NCBI GenBank assembly: GCA_041908165.1
Contig: JAYRFV010000184.1
Location: 23,482 to 87,481 of the forward strand
From: JACQZU01 sp041908165
GTDB taxonomy: Bacteria > Acidobacteriota > Holophagae > Holophagales > Holophagaceae
Reading direction: 5' to 3'
Length of the DNA stretch: 64,000 bases
The position numbers and the translations under genes were made by a program. The notes below the pieces were generated by a model. It was given only the letters and a program-made list of their open reading frames with translations, searched no databases and was not told where the DNA came from. Positions 45,831 through 55,800 of this stretch are shown here, piece by piece (positions within the stretch are counted from its first letter, which is position 1; each line of letters opens with the position of its first letter).

Positions 45831-47048
45831 TTGGCTCTGTGGGAATTCCTGAAACTCGCTCTCTTTGCCATCACCCGCAACAAGATGCGGGCGGTGCTGA
45901 CGATGATGGGCATCATCGTCGGGGTCGGGGCGGTGATCGCCATGATCGGCATCGGCGAAGGCTCCAAGCGGGCCTCCATCGCCATCATCCAGAACATGGG
46001 CTCGAACATGCTGACCATCTTCCCGGGGGCCGGGGGCCAGCGCTTCGGACCGATGGCCATGGGCTCCTCCGACATCCTGCTGCCCGAGGACACGGTGCTG
46101 ATCACCCAGGAACTCGGTGGCTCCAGCGTGGTCGCCGCCAGTCCGCAGGTGCAGACCTCGAGGCCGGTGGTCTACCAGAACGTCAACTCCGTGACCCAGA
46201 TCCAGGGCACCGGGCCGGAATTCCCGGTGATCCGCGGCTGGGAGCTGGAGAAGGGCCGGTTCTTCAGCGACAGCGAGGTCAAGGGCATGGCCAAGGTCTG
46301 CGTGATCGGCCAGACCGTGCGGGACAACCTGTTCCCCAACGGCGAGGACCCGGTCGGCCAGACCATCCGGATCGGCCGCCTGCCCTTCCAGGTGATCGGC
46401 CTGCTGGAGAAGAAGGGCGCCGGTATGTGGGGCGACCAGGACGACCTGGTGGTCGGCCCCTACACCACCGTCATGCGCAAGATCATGGGGCGCGACAAGA
46501 TCCAGCGGATCATGGTGAGCGCCAAGGAGGGCAAGGCCGAGCTGGCCGAGGCCGAGATCACCGCCCTGCTGCGCCAGCGCATGAAGGTCCAGGGCCGCGA
46601 CGACAGCCCCTTCCAGATCCGCAAGCAGGACGACATCGTGCAGATGCAGACCCAGCAGGCCGGCATCCTCACGGCCCTGCTGGCGGTGGCCGCCAGCATC
46701 TCCCTGGTGGTGGGCGGCATCGGCATCTCCAACATCATGCTGGTGAGCGTCACCGAGCGCACCCGCGAGATCGGCGTGCGCCGGGCGCTGGGCGCCACCC
46801 AGCACAACATCCTCTGGCAGTTCCTCACCGAGGCGATCGTGCTGTCGGTCCTGGGCGGCGTCCTCGGCGTGGTCTTCGCCTTCTCGGCCGTGACGATCCT
46901 GCAGCGCTTCCAGGTGCCGGCCGTGACCGAGAGCTGGGCGGTCCTGCTGGGCCTGGGCTTCAGCGGCGCCGTCGGCGTGGTCGCCGGGTTCCTGCCCGCG
47001 GTCAAGGCGGCGCGCCTGAACGTCATCGACGCGCTGAGGTACGAGTGA
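45831..47048 (+). CDS. MacB-type ABC transporter permease (no ATPase domain)
   Basis: 405 residues from a TTG with GGGGGTGA upstream. Entry motif LALFAITRNKMRAVLTMMGIIVGVGAVIAMIGIGEG, periplasmic core domain about 50-270, then three helices with SVTERTREIGVRRALGAT. MacB itself fuses an ATPase to this permease; here the ATPase is absent and no separate one is adjacent, so it must come from elsewhere in the genome. Pairs with the upstream adaptor. Confidence 0.9.
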   Translation: MALWEFLKLALFAITRNKMRAVLTMMGIIVGVGAVIAMIGIGEGSKRASIAIIQNMGSNMLTIFPGAGGQRFGPMAMGSSDILLPEDTVLITQELGGSSVVAASPQVQTSRPVVYQNVNSVTQIQGTGPEFPVIRGWELEKGRFFSDSEVKGMAKVCVIGQTVRDNLFPNGEDPVGQTIRIGRLPFQVIGLLEKKGAGMWGDQDDLVVGPYTTVMRKIMGRDKIQRIMVSAKEGKAELAEAEITALLRQRMKVQGRDDSPFQIRKQDDIVQMQTQQAGILTALLAVAASISLVVGGIGISNIMLVSVTERTREIGVRRALGATQHNILWQFLTEAIVLSVLGGVLGVVFAFSAVTILQRFQVPAVTESWAVLLGLGFSGAVGVVAGFLPAVKAARLNVIDALRYE

Positions 47049-47108
47049 GCGGAACCGGATCCGGCCGGGGTCCTCTCGCGCACCCCGCCCCGCGGCGCGG
47101 GTGAAGCC

Positions 47109-48338
47109 TTGAGCGAAGGCCCTTCCAGCGCCGATCCCTACCTGGCGCTGCGCCATCCCGAGTACCGCGCCTTCCTGCTCGGCGCGCTGGTCCTGTTCAT
47201 GGGCACCCAGATCCAGACGGTGGCCATCGGCTGGCAGGTCTACGGGCTCACCGGCGATCCGCTCAGCCTGGGGCTGGTGGGGCTCTGCGAGGCGCTGCCC
47301 TTCCTGGCCCTGACCCTCCTCGGCGGCCACGCCGCCGACCGCATGGACCGCCGGATGCTCACCCTGCTGTCGGCGCTTCCCATCCTCGCCGCGGGGCTGG
47401 GACTGCTGGCGGCGAACCTGCACGGGAACCCGAGCCAGGTGGGGGTGTTCTACGCGGCCCAGGTGCTGGCCGGGGCGGGCCGGGCCTTCCACCGGCCCGC
47501 CACCCAGGCCCTGGGCAGCGAACTGGTGCCGCGCGAGGCCTACGCCAACGCCGCCAGCTGGCGCAGCGCGGTGTTCCACACCGCCATGGTCGCCGGTCCG
47601 GCCCTGGGCGGCCTGCTGGTGGCCGCCAGCGCCCGGCTCGCCTACGGCGTGGAGGCGGTGCTCATGGCCGCGGGCCTGCTCTGCCTGGCCCGGATCCGGC
47701 CCCGGCCGCGACCCGCGGAGCACGGCGACCGCCCGGCTCTGGACGGGCTCTTCGAGGGCGTGCGCTTCGTGTTCCGGGAGAAGGTGGTGCTGGGGGCGCT
47801 GAGCCTCGACCTGTTCGCGGTCCTGTTCGGCGGCGCCGCGGCCCTGCTCCCGGTCTTCGCCCGCGACATCCTGCAGGTCGGCGGGCTCGGCTTCGGAGTC
47901 CTCAGGGCGGCGCCCGCGGCGGGCTCCATCCTGATGTCGGTGCTCCTGGCCCACCGGCCGCCGCTGCGCCGGGCGGGCCGGACCCTGCTGCTGTGCGTGG
48001 CCGCCTTCGGCCTGTGCTGGATCGGCTTCGCCTTCTCCCGCAGCTTCGTCCTGTCCCTGGTCCTGCTCGCCGCCAGCGGCGCCTTCGACAACGTCAGCGT
48101 GGTGCTGCGGGCGACCCTGGTGCAGACCTTCACCCCGCAGCCGCTGATGGGACGGGTGGCCGCGGTGAACAGCTACTTCATCGGCAGCAGCAACGAGCTG
48201 GGGGCCTTCGAGTCGGGCCTGGCGGCGAGGCTGCTGGGGACCGTGGCCAGCGTGGTGTTCGGCGGGGTGATGACCCTCGTGGTGGTGGCCGGAACCGCCT
48301 GGCGGGCCCCGCAGCTGCGGAAGCTGGACCGGGTCTGA
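47109..48338 (+). CDS. MFS exporter (DHA3/EntS-like)
   Basis: 409 residues from a TTG (weak site). Twelve membrane helices, with GGHAADRMDRRML as the MFS motif A and FHRPATQALGSELVPREAYANAASW typical of the EntS/DHA3 branch. Probably a proton-driven exporter of small molecules. It follows the permease gene by 60 bp and may belong to the same efflux cluster. Confidence 0.85.
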   Translation: MSEGPSSADPYLALRHPEYRAFLLGALVLFMGTQIQTVAIGWQVYGLTGDPLSLGLVGLCEALPFLALTLLGGHAADRMDRRMLTLLSALPILAAGLGLLAANLHGNPSQVGVFYAAQVLAGAGRAFHRPATQALGSELVPREAYANAASWRSAVFHTAMVAGPALGGLLVAASARLAYGVEAVLMAAGLLCLARIRPRPRPAEHGDRPALDGLFEGVRFVFREKVVLGALSLDLFAVLFGGAAALLPVFARDILQVGGLGFGVLRAAPAAGSILMSVLLAHRPPLRRAGRTLLLCVAAFGLCWIGFAFSRSFVLSLVLLAASGAFDNVSVVLRATLVQTFTPQPLMGRVAAVNSYFIGSSNELGAFESGLAARLLGTVASVVFGGVMTLVVVAGTAWRAPQLRKLDRV

Positions 48339-48406
48339 GGGCGGCCCCTCAACCAATCCCGGCCGGCCTGGTCCATGATGGTGGACAACCCTCCTGGGAG
48401 CGCCCC

Positions 48407-48970
48407 GTGGCCCCTTCGACCCGCCTGTTCGCACCCGCCGCCCTGGTGCTGCTCACCGCCTGCAGCAGCTATGCGCTCAAGTACGATTTCGACCCCTCCG
48501 CCACCTTCACCGGCTACCGGTCCTTCGACTGGTACGCCTCGAGCAAGCGCGCCCAGGGCCGGAAGGCGGACGAGCACCCGCTCACCGACAGGCGCGTCCG
48601 GCTCGCCGTCGAACAGCAGCTGCAGGCCAGGGGCTACCGCCTGGAGACGAAGGCGGAGCCGGACTTCCTGATCGCCTACTACCCCATCTACCAGACCAAG
48701 CGCACCCGGACCCGGACCAATGTCGGGGTGGGCGTGGGCGGCTGGCGGCGGCCCTGGAGCTACGGCGTCGGGACCCGCTTCAGCACCACCCAGACGCACA
48801 CCTACAAGGAAGGCACCATCGTCCTGGAGATCGTGGACGCCCGCAGCAACCAGCTGGTCTGGCAGGCCTCCGCGGAGGGCGCCCTCACCAACCTGGAGGA
48901 CCCGCAGGAGGCCCAGGCGCAGATCTCCCGGGCCGTGCAGGACCTGCTCGACCGGTTCCCGCCGAAATAG
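48407..48970 (+). CDS. DUF4136 lipoprotein
   Basis: 187 residues from a GTG with GGGAG upstream. Lipobox LLTACSS (Cys about residue 20). The rest is the DUF4136 pattern: YDFDPSATFTGYRSFDWY at the start, LAVEQQLQARGYRL in the middle, YKEGTIVLEIVDARSNQLVWQASAEGAL near the end. A lipid-anchored envelope protein of unknown role. It converges on the kinase gene with a 3-base gap. Confidence 0.85.
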   Translation: MAPSTRLFAPAALVLLTACSSYALKYDFDPSATFTGYRSFDWYASSKRAQGRKADEHPLTDRRVRLAVEQQLQARGYRLETKAEPDFLIAYYPIYQTKRTRTRTNVGVGVGGWRRPWSYGVGTRFSTTQTHTYKEGTIVLEIVDARSNQLVWQASAEGALTNLEDPQEAQAQISRAVQDLLDRFPPK

Positions 48971-48973
48971 GCG

Positions 48974-50995
48974 TCAGCGCTTCACGGGCGGGAAGACGAA
49001 GACGATCTCCACCCAGCCTGCGGCCGGCCGGCCGCCGCGGGAGCCGGGGGCGTAGCTGCACTTCAGGACCGCCTCCTGGGCCGACTCGTCGAAGCCCCAG
49101 GGGCCGGGGACGCCCTCCACCACCTGCACCTTGCCCGGCCGTCCGGACTCGTCCACGTAGACCTTGAGGACCACCCGGTGGCTGCGGTTGGGCTCGAAGC
49201 GGGCCGCCAGGGCGCGGCTGGGGTACTGGGGCGCGACCGTGCGCAGCACCGAGGGGCTGGTCACCCGATCCGCTTCCCCGGCGCTGCGCTGGGGAAGGCC
49301 GGGCTGGGCCGGCGTGGGCTGCGGCGGGGCCGCCGGGCTGGCGGCGGGGGGCGGGGCCTGGACCTTCGGCGCGGCGGGCGGCGGGGCAGGGGCCGCTGGC
49401 GCCGGGGCCGGGGCCGAGGCCTGGTCCCTCAGCTTCTTCAGCTTCGACTCCTCCTTGCGGGCCTGGGCCTCGGTCTCCTTGAGCCGGCGGCGCATGGCCT
49501 CCAGCTCGGCGTCCCCCTCGACCGGCTCGGCCTGTCCCGGCAGGGCCTTCAGCTCGATCACCGGCAGCTCGCGGTCCGCGGGCAGGAGGGCGATGGTCTT
49601 GGGCTCGTACCCGGGCAGGAACAGCTCCAGGCGCCCCGCCTTGCGGGGCACCCGGGCCTTGACCACCGGGGTGAGCCCGATCTCCGCACCGTCGATGCGC
49701 ACCCGCGCCCCGGAGGGCCGGCTGTCGAGGCTCAGGTCCCGCGACCCCAGCCCGCAGGCGCGGGTCGCGGCGAACAGCCCGGCCAGCAGGAGGAGGGCCC
49801 CGGTGGCGGAGGCGGCCGCTGCGAGCAGCCCGCCCCGGCTGGAGGCGCGGGGCGGCGCGGGCGGACCCGGATCGGGGGGGGACAGGAAGGCCACCGGGGG
49901 CGGGGGCTCCGCCGCCGCCGGAGCTTCCACCGGGCCGCTGACGGCGCGGGTGGCGTAGGTCGGCGGTTCGGGAAGCGGGACCGGCTGCGGCGGGGTGGGC
50001 GTCGGAGGGGGCGGGCTGGGCGCCGGTGGCGTGGCCGGACGCTGGGGCGCGGCCGCGGTGGGCAGAGGCGGGAACTGCGAGGATGGAAGCGGCGTGTTCC
50101 GGTCCCGCGGCGGGGCCCCCACGGGCACCCCGGTGAGGGACACGTCGTCGCCGGCCAGCAGGGTGGCGAGCTTGTTGCGGACGCTGGCGGGCAGCGGATA
50201 GGCCTGCACCAGCGCCGCCATGAAGCTGAAGACGTCCGGGTAGCGCTCCCCGGGCTTCTTCGCCAGGGCCCGCAGGAACACGCCGCGCGGGGCCGCGGGC
50301 ACCGAATCGGGCACGAGCGGCGGGTCGTTGACGATCCGCAGCAGGGTGGAGGCGACGCTGTCGCCCTTGAAGGGCAGGTGGCCGGTCAGCAGCTCGTAGG
50401 CGGTGACCGCGAAGGCGTAGGTGTCCGTGGCCGGCGAGGCCTCGGCGTCCACCAGCAGCTCCGGCGCGATGTAGGAGGGCGTGCCGAACACCCCGCCGAC
50501 GGTGGTCAGCTTGCTTTCGCCGGTGCGGGCGATGCCGAAGTCGGTGAGCTTCACCCGCCCGTCCTTGCCCACCAGGATGTTCTCCGGCTTGACGTCCCGG
50601 TGGACGATGCCCTCCTGGGCCGCGGCCATCAGCCCGCGGGCCGCCTGCACCAGGATCTTCAGGGCGGCCTCGTGGCCCAGGCTCTGCTGCTGGATCAGGC
50701 CGGCCAGGGTGGCGCCCTCGACATACTCCATGGCGATGAAGGGACCCGCCAGCGGGTCCTCGCCGACGTCGTGGACGATGATGATGTTCGGGTGGTTCAG
50801 CCGGGCGCTGATCTCCGCCTCGCGCTGGAACCGCTCCATCGCGTGGGCGAAGCCGGCGCCCCCCTCGTGCACGACCTTCACCACCACCTGGCGCTTCAGC
50901 TTCGGGTCCAGGGCCAGGAACACCGATCCCATGCCGCCGCGGCCCAGCAGGTTCTGGACCTGGTAGCGGCCGATGGTTTTCGGGTCCTGCGCCAT
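48974..50995 (-). CDS. Ser/Thr protein kinase with PEGA and TonB C-terminal-like domains
   Basis: 673 residues from ATG 50995; a frame-matched ATG at 51040 has no ribosome site. Kinase domain about 10-270 with GRGGMGSVFLA, Lys40, HRDVKPEN (Asp134), DFG at 152-154 and IAPE. A Pro-rich linker, one membrane helix (about 395-415), a PEGA domain (about 425-495: SRPSGARVRIDGAEIGLTPV), a helical Lys/Glu stretch, and a TonB C-terminal-like domain (about 580-673: VAPQYPSRALAARFE, VYVDESGRPGKVQVVEGVPG). The joining of a kinase to a TonB-like tail is uncommon and suggests contact with the outer membrane or wall. Confidence 0.9.
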   Translation of the reverse strand: MAQDPKTIGRYQVQNLLGRGGMGSVFLALDPKLKRQVVVKVVHEGGAGFAHAMERFQREAEISARLNHPNIIIVHDVGEDPLAGPFIAMEYVEGATLAGLIQQQSLGHEAALKILVQAARGLMAAAQEGIVHRDVKPENILVGKDGRVKLTDFGIARTGESKLTTVGGVFGTPSYIAPELLVDAEASPATDTYAFAVTAYELLTGHLPFKGDSVASTLLRIVNDPPLVPDSVPAAPRGVFLRALAKKPGERYPDVFSFMAALVQAYPLPASVRNKLATLLAGDDVSLTGVPVGAPPRDRNTPLPSSQFPPLPTAAAPQRPATPPAPSPPPPTPTPPQPVPLPEPPTYATRAVSGPVEAPAAAEPPPPVAFLSPPDPGPPAPPRASSRGGLLAAAASATGALLLLAGLFAATRACGLGSRDLSLDSRPSGARVRIDGAEIGLTPVVKARVPRKAGRLELFLPGYEPKTIALLPADRELPVIELKALPGQAEPVEGDAELEAMRRRLKETEAQARKEESKLKKLRDQASAPAPAPAAPAPPPAAPKVQAPPPAASPAAPPQPTPAQPGLPQRSAGEADRVTSPSVLRTVAPQYPSRALAARFEPNRSHRVVLKVYVDESGRPGKVQVVEGVPGPWGFDESAQEAVLKCSYAPGSRGGRPAAGWVEIVFVFPPVKR

Positions 50996-51132
50996 GGTGG
51001 CTCGGGGGTGGTCGGGACGGGAGGGGACGTGGATCCCCATTCTATGTCGGCCGTCGCCCGCTGCGGCATGATTCCCGGGAAATGTCCCTGGACGCTGGGC
51101 CGGAGTAGGATGAAATCCTCCCGGAGGATCCC

Positions 51133-51630
51133 ATGGCCCAGGTGACCCTGAAAGGCAACCCCCTGCAGACGGCGGGCGACCTGCCCGCGGTGGGCGCTCC
51201 CGCCCCCGCCTTCACCCTCACGGGCGCCGACCTGGGCGAGCTCAGCGCCGGCCAGTTCAAGGGCCAGCGGGTGGTGCTGAACATCTTCCCCAGCCTCGAC
51301 ACCCCGACCTGCGCCACCAGCGTCCGCCAGTTCAACGCCCGCGCCGCCCAGGCGGCCAACACCGTGGTCCTCTGCGTGAGCGCCGACCTGCCCTTCGCCG
51401 CCAAGCGCTTCTGCGTCGCCGAAGGCCTCGACAAGGTGCTGCCCGCCTCAACCTTCCGCAGCCCCGGCTTCGGCCAGGCCTACGGCCTGACCCTGGTGGA
51501 CGGCCCCCTGCGCGGCCTGCTGGCCCGGGCGGTGGTAGTCTTCGACGAGCAGGGCAAGGTGCTGCACACCGAGCTGGTGCCGGAGATCGCCCAGGAGCCG
51601 GACTACGACGCCGCGCTGAAGGTCCTCTAG
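51133..51630 (+). CDS. tpx: Thiol peroxidase
   Basis: 165 residues, matching Tpx. Peroxidatic Cys60 in DTPTCATSV and resolving Cys94 in KRFCVAEGL lie at almost the same positions as in E. coli Tpx (61 and 95). Reduces peroxides using thioredoxin. GGAGG just upstream. Its TAG stop overlaps the stop of the convergent gene by three bases. Confidence 0.96.
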   Translation: MAQVTLKGNPLQTAGDLPAVGAPAPAFTLTGADLGELSAGQFKGQRVVLNIFPSLDTPTCATSVRQFNARAAQAANTVVLCVSADLPFAAKRFCVAEGLDKVLPASTFRSPGFGQAYGLTLVDGPLRGLLARAVVVFDEQGKVLHTELVPEIAQEPDYDAALKVL

Positions 51631-52688
51631 TCCAGAGGCTCGACCCGGCCCTCGCGCCACACCCAGAACGCGCCCTCGTGCGCCCAGGGCAGGGCGGTGC
51701 CGTTGCCGATCCGGCGCTCGGCGTGGAAGTGGCCGGTGATGAAGGTCCAGCCGGACCGCTCGGCGGCGGCGGCGGCGAAGGCGGCCTCCGGGAAGGCCAG
51801 CCGGTAGCCGCGGCCGGTGCTGCGCAGCCGCCGCTCCAGCCGGGCCGCCAGCCGGCGTGCCGGGCCCGGCAGCAGGCGCACCAGCAGCCAGGCGGCGGCG
51901 CTGCGGGAGACCAGGTTCCAGGCCCGGTAGGGCAGGTCGGCGCCGTTCACCAGGTCGCCGTGCTCGAAGGCCAGCCCCTCGGCGGGCAGGCCGCCGTCGG
52001 TGCCCTCGCCCAGGTAGTCGAAGCGTCCGGCGTGGCGGTCGAGGAAGAAGTCGCGGTTGCCGGTCCAGAGGCCCACCCAGCGGCCCGCCGTGCGCCGCGC
52101 CTCGGCCCAGGCCAGGAAACGATCCTGGGCCTCCGTCTCCAGGCCGGCCACCCAGAAGTCGAAGACATCGCCCAGGATCAGCCAGTCGGCCTCCGGATGG
52201 GCCTCCGTGGCGGCCGCGAGGCCGGTCAGGTCCGAGGTCCAGTGAGGGTCGGCCACCAGGACCAGGGGGCGCCCCGGGTCCGGCCTCCGGTCCTGTCCGC
52301 GGACCCAGGAGCAGGACCCCAGGCGCCGCCCCCGCAGCGCGGCCAGGCTCCTCAGGCCCAGGCCGAGGGCGGCCCCCAGCGCGTCCGCCAGGGCATCGCC
52401 GAGGCTCGCCATGCGGCCCGGGACGAAGGACTGGTGTAGTTCGTCGATCCCGCCGAACAGGCAGGCCGCCAGGAACAGCAGCAGCTGCCTCCGGTGGGCG
52501 GGCGTGCCGCGCAGCGTCCGGGTCCAGGCCCAGTCGGCCGCGGCCGCCAGCGTGCCGAAGGCCAGCAGGTGCGCAGCCTTGTCCAGGGGCGGCGGAAGCT
52601 GGACGTTCATCGGGTAGGCCGGGCTGTGGCTGAGCACGGTGATCGCCGCCGCGATGGCGAAGGGCAGGAGCCAGGGCCAATGGCGCAT
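51627..52688 (-). CDS. VanZ-like membrane domain fused to an LpxH-type UDP-2,3-diacylglucosamine hydrolase
   Basis: 353 residues from ATG 52688 (GGAG site). Residues 1-120 are VanZ-like: DKAAHLLAFGTLA, DELHQSFVPGRMASLGDALADALGA and about four helices. The rest is a metallophosphoesterase of LpxH type with all metal ligands in order: VADPHW, ILGDVFDFW, GNRDFFL, FEHGD and GHFH. LpxH makes lipid X for lipid A, so the fusion could anchor this step to the membrane. VanZ function is not settled. I know of no common protein with this pair of domains. Confidence 0.85.
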   Translation of the reverse strand: MRHWPWLLPFAIAAAITVLSHSPAYPMNVQLPPPLDKAAHLLAFGTLAAAADWAWTRTLRGTPAHRRQLLLFLAACLFGGIDELHQSFVPGRMASLGDALADALGAALGLGLRSLAALRGRRLGSCSWVRGQDRRPDPGRPLVLVADPHWTSDLTGLAAATEAHPEADWLILGDVFDFWVAGLETEAQDRFLAWAEARRTAGRWVGLWTGNRDFFLDRHAGRFDYLGEGTDGGLPAEGLAFEHGDLVNGADLPYRAWNLVSRSAAAWLLVRLLPGPARRLAARLERRLRSTGRGYRLAFPEAAFAAAAAERSGWTFITGHFHAERRIGNGTALPWAHEGAFWVWREGRVEPLD

Positions 52689-52843
52689 GGCTCCAGGTAA
52701 CCCCAGGCGGCCGCCGCTGCGCAACCGGAGAGGCCCCGGGGACGCCGGTGTCCGGCGACCCCCGGGATGCCTGAATCAGGGTCATACGCAAATAACTGCA
52801 AAAATTTGGTATTTAATTCGATTTAACAATTAAAAATAAATCA

Positions 52844-52884
52844 TCCGGAAAAATTCCGAAAAAACCGATGTTCTTCTTCCGGAT
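52844..52884 (-). terminator. Candidate terminator of the C45 hydrolase gene
   Basis: Arms ATCCGGAA (52844-52851) and TTCCGGAT (52877-52884) form an 8-bp stem with a 25-base loop on the transcript of the gene that ends at 52896. Beyond the stem the transcript runs into a T-rich tract (GATTTATTTTTAATTG). The whole 52790-52870 stretch is markedly AT-rich for this genome. Confidence 0.5.
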
Positions 52885-52895
52885 GGGGCGCCGCG

Positions 52896-55800
52896 TCAGA
52901 AGCGCAGGGTGGCGTCCTTGGCTGCGTGGTAGCCCTTGGCGGCGATCTCGCTGCCCTTGAAGCGGGCCCAGGCCTGCCAGCCGCGGGGGGCGCTGCGGGT
53001 CATGTGGTAGAGCTGCAGGGCGCTGTTGGCGGCCAGCAGGTAGACCGTGCGCTTGGGGTTCCAGGGGTTGGGGAAGGCCAGGGCCAGCCCTTCGTCGGGG
53101 CGGGCGTGCAGCGTACCCTTCCAGCGGAACCAGCCGGGACCGAAGGTCACGGGCAGCCTGCCTTCGGCCTGAAGTCGCGCCACCAGGGCGTTGTCGGCGG
53201 CGGCGCCGAGCAGGACCAGGTCGTGCTCGCCGAGGTCGCGGTCGCTGTACTCGGCGTCGGGCCGGGCCGGCAGCAGCACCTCGGTGGTGGCCTCGGCCAG
53301 CACCTCGCGCCAGTGCAGGGCCAGGGACCGCTGCACCTCGGGGGTGCGCAGGCTGCCCCAGGCCAGCACCGCGCGGCTCCAGTCGTCCAGGATGTTGGAG
53401 GGCGTGAAGGGGTTGTCCTTGGCCAGGGCGAGGTCGCCGCCGGCGTTGAAGACCAGCGCCAGGGGCTTCGCGTCGCAGCGGAAGGTCAGGCTGGTCCGGG
53501 CTCCGGTGGCGGCGATACGCTCGAGCCGCGCGCCCTTGGCGGTGCGCAGTTCGGCGAAGGCGACGAAGGGCCAGGGGAAGTCCTGGGTGACATCCACCTG
53601 GACCTCGAAGCCCTCGCCGGCGGGAGCGACCTGGGCGGTCAGCACCGGCCGCGGCAGGTCGGCGCGGGCGATCCAGGGCTGGATCAGCGGCGCGACGTCG
53701 CGGCCGGCTCCCTCGGACAGCGCGGCCAGGATCTGGGCGGTGGACGCGGGCTTGCCGTCGTGGCGGCCGTGCGCCGTCTTCATCGCCTGGGCGAAGCGCG
53801 CGTTGCCCAGGTGCAGGCGCAGCTGGTGCAGGGCGAACAGGCCGCGGATCCGCGGCAGCTGGTAGGAGCCGTAGCGGTCGTAGGTCTCCACCGTGTCCTT
53901 CGGCGCCTTCGCGCCCTCCTTGTGGACGAAGTAGGCGTGGCGGGTGGCGGCGTCGTTGAGGGCGTCGCGCAGGAGCTCCTGCGCCTTGCCCGGATCCTCC
54001 GGCAGCCTGCGCAGCAGCTGCCAGTAGGCGGCGGAACCGCTGACGAACCAGCTGTCGCCGTCGGCGGCGGGCTTGACGGTGCCGCCCCACAGCAGGCGAC
54101 GCGGGTAGGTCCAGGCGGAGGCGTCCTTGCCCGGCTCCGGCTTTGGGTCCGGCTTCGCCGCGGGATCCGGCTTCCACGCCGCCTTGGCGGCCTTGAGCTT
54201 GTCGGTGATCCAGACCGGGCTGAAGGTGGTGTAGCCGAGGGTGAGGTGCGGCGTGGCGCCCGGCAGGTCGGCGATGAAGCGGCCGCCCACCCACTTCTCG
54301 CGCTGGGTGGTCTTGCCGTAGTGGGCCATGAAGGCGAGCTTCTCGGCCATCTCCCCGGTGGTGAGCTTGGCGTCGCAGGCGTGCGGGCGGTTGATCGGGC
54401 TGGACCCCATCAGCCTCGCCGCCGAGGCGATGTCGAAGCCGCCCTTGCCGAGCGCCTTGTAGGACTCCCAGAAGGCGATGTCGCGGTTCCAGGTGCCGAA
54501 GGCCAGGTCCAGCGGCGCGTTCTCCGGGTTGGGGCCGAACTCGGTGCGCACCTCCGGGTCGCGGGCGTTGTTGTTGGCCCAGATGAAGTCCTTCAGCCCG
54601 CCGGGGGTGTCGGCGGGCCGGCCGGCCGCCCCGGTGCGCCACAGCTTCAGCTTCTTCGTGCCGAGCAGCAGGCAGGCGCCCTCGCCGCTCTTGGCGTCGG
54701 CCATGGTCCAGTCGTTGGTGTAGAGGCCGTTGTTCTGGTCGGCCAGGATCCTCACCGCCTCGTCGATGCTGGAGGCGTACTGGGCGGCCTTGCGGATGCG
54801 GTTGCTCTGCGGCGTGCCCTCCGGATTGAAGGGCGTCTGCGCCACGGTGGTCTCGCCGATCACCAGCCCGGCGCCATTGAGGTACCAGTCGGAGCCGGAG
54901 TGCAGGCCGCCGGGGAAGGTCTGGTAGACCAGCCGGTGGCCCTTGGCCGGGACCACGTCCACCATCACGTCCCAGTGGACGCCGGTGTAGCCGTTCCACA
55001 TGAACATCTGGCCCATGACGAAGCGGCCGTCCCGGGTGGCGGTCCCGGTCGCCACGAAGGAGCTGCAGTGGTCGCCCTTGCCGGCGCGCTCGGCCTCCTC
55101 CTCGCCGCTCTCGAACTGCTTGCCGGTGATCGCCGTCGGGGTGACCTGCAGGGCCGCTTCCACATAGTCGGCATCGACGATGGAGTTGAGCGCGGCGATG
55201 TCCAGCAGGTCCAGCTCGCGGCCCTTGAACTTCGCCCCGGCCTTGTTGGCGCCGTCGGCGATGCCCTTCATCTCCTCAAGGTATTCGGGGTCGTACTTGC
55301 GCAGGAACAGGGCATCGGTGAGCAGGCGCACCTGGGCCCAGCCCTTGGCCGGGTCGGCGGCGTGCTTCTGGTGGCCGACCTTGGTCATGTACTGGACGAT
55401 CTCCGCCGAGACCAGCTCGCCGTACTGGCGGCCCCGCGGGTAGGGCTCGCCCTCGATGTGCACGAAGATCCAGCCGCCCATGTCGTAGCGGTAGCCAGGG
55501 CCGGCCGCGCCGGGTCCCGACCAGCGGACCGTCTCCAAGGGGATGAAGGCGCCGATGTCCTCGACCTTCTCCAGCTTCAGGTCGTCGAACCAGGCGCGGC
55601 CCCAGGCGCGGCCGTTGCGCCCCAGGTGCAGCTGCACCCGGTCCTGGGAGGAGGCGGCGAGGAACAGCACCTCGACCCGCCGGGCGGAGCTGCCCGCCAC
55701 CTGCGGCGAGGCGTTGGTGAAGGGGAAGCTCTCCATGCTCAGGCAGGCCCCGAGCGCGGTCGGGTAGCGCGCCTCGCGGTCGACCTTCACGCCTTCGGCG

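Noticed and set aside
44031..48434. A 1467-residue frame on the minus strand
   Set aside because: Antisense to MacA/MacB/MFS genes with clear families; low-complexity sequence.
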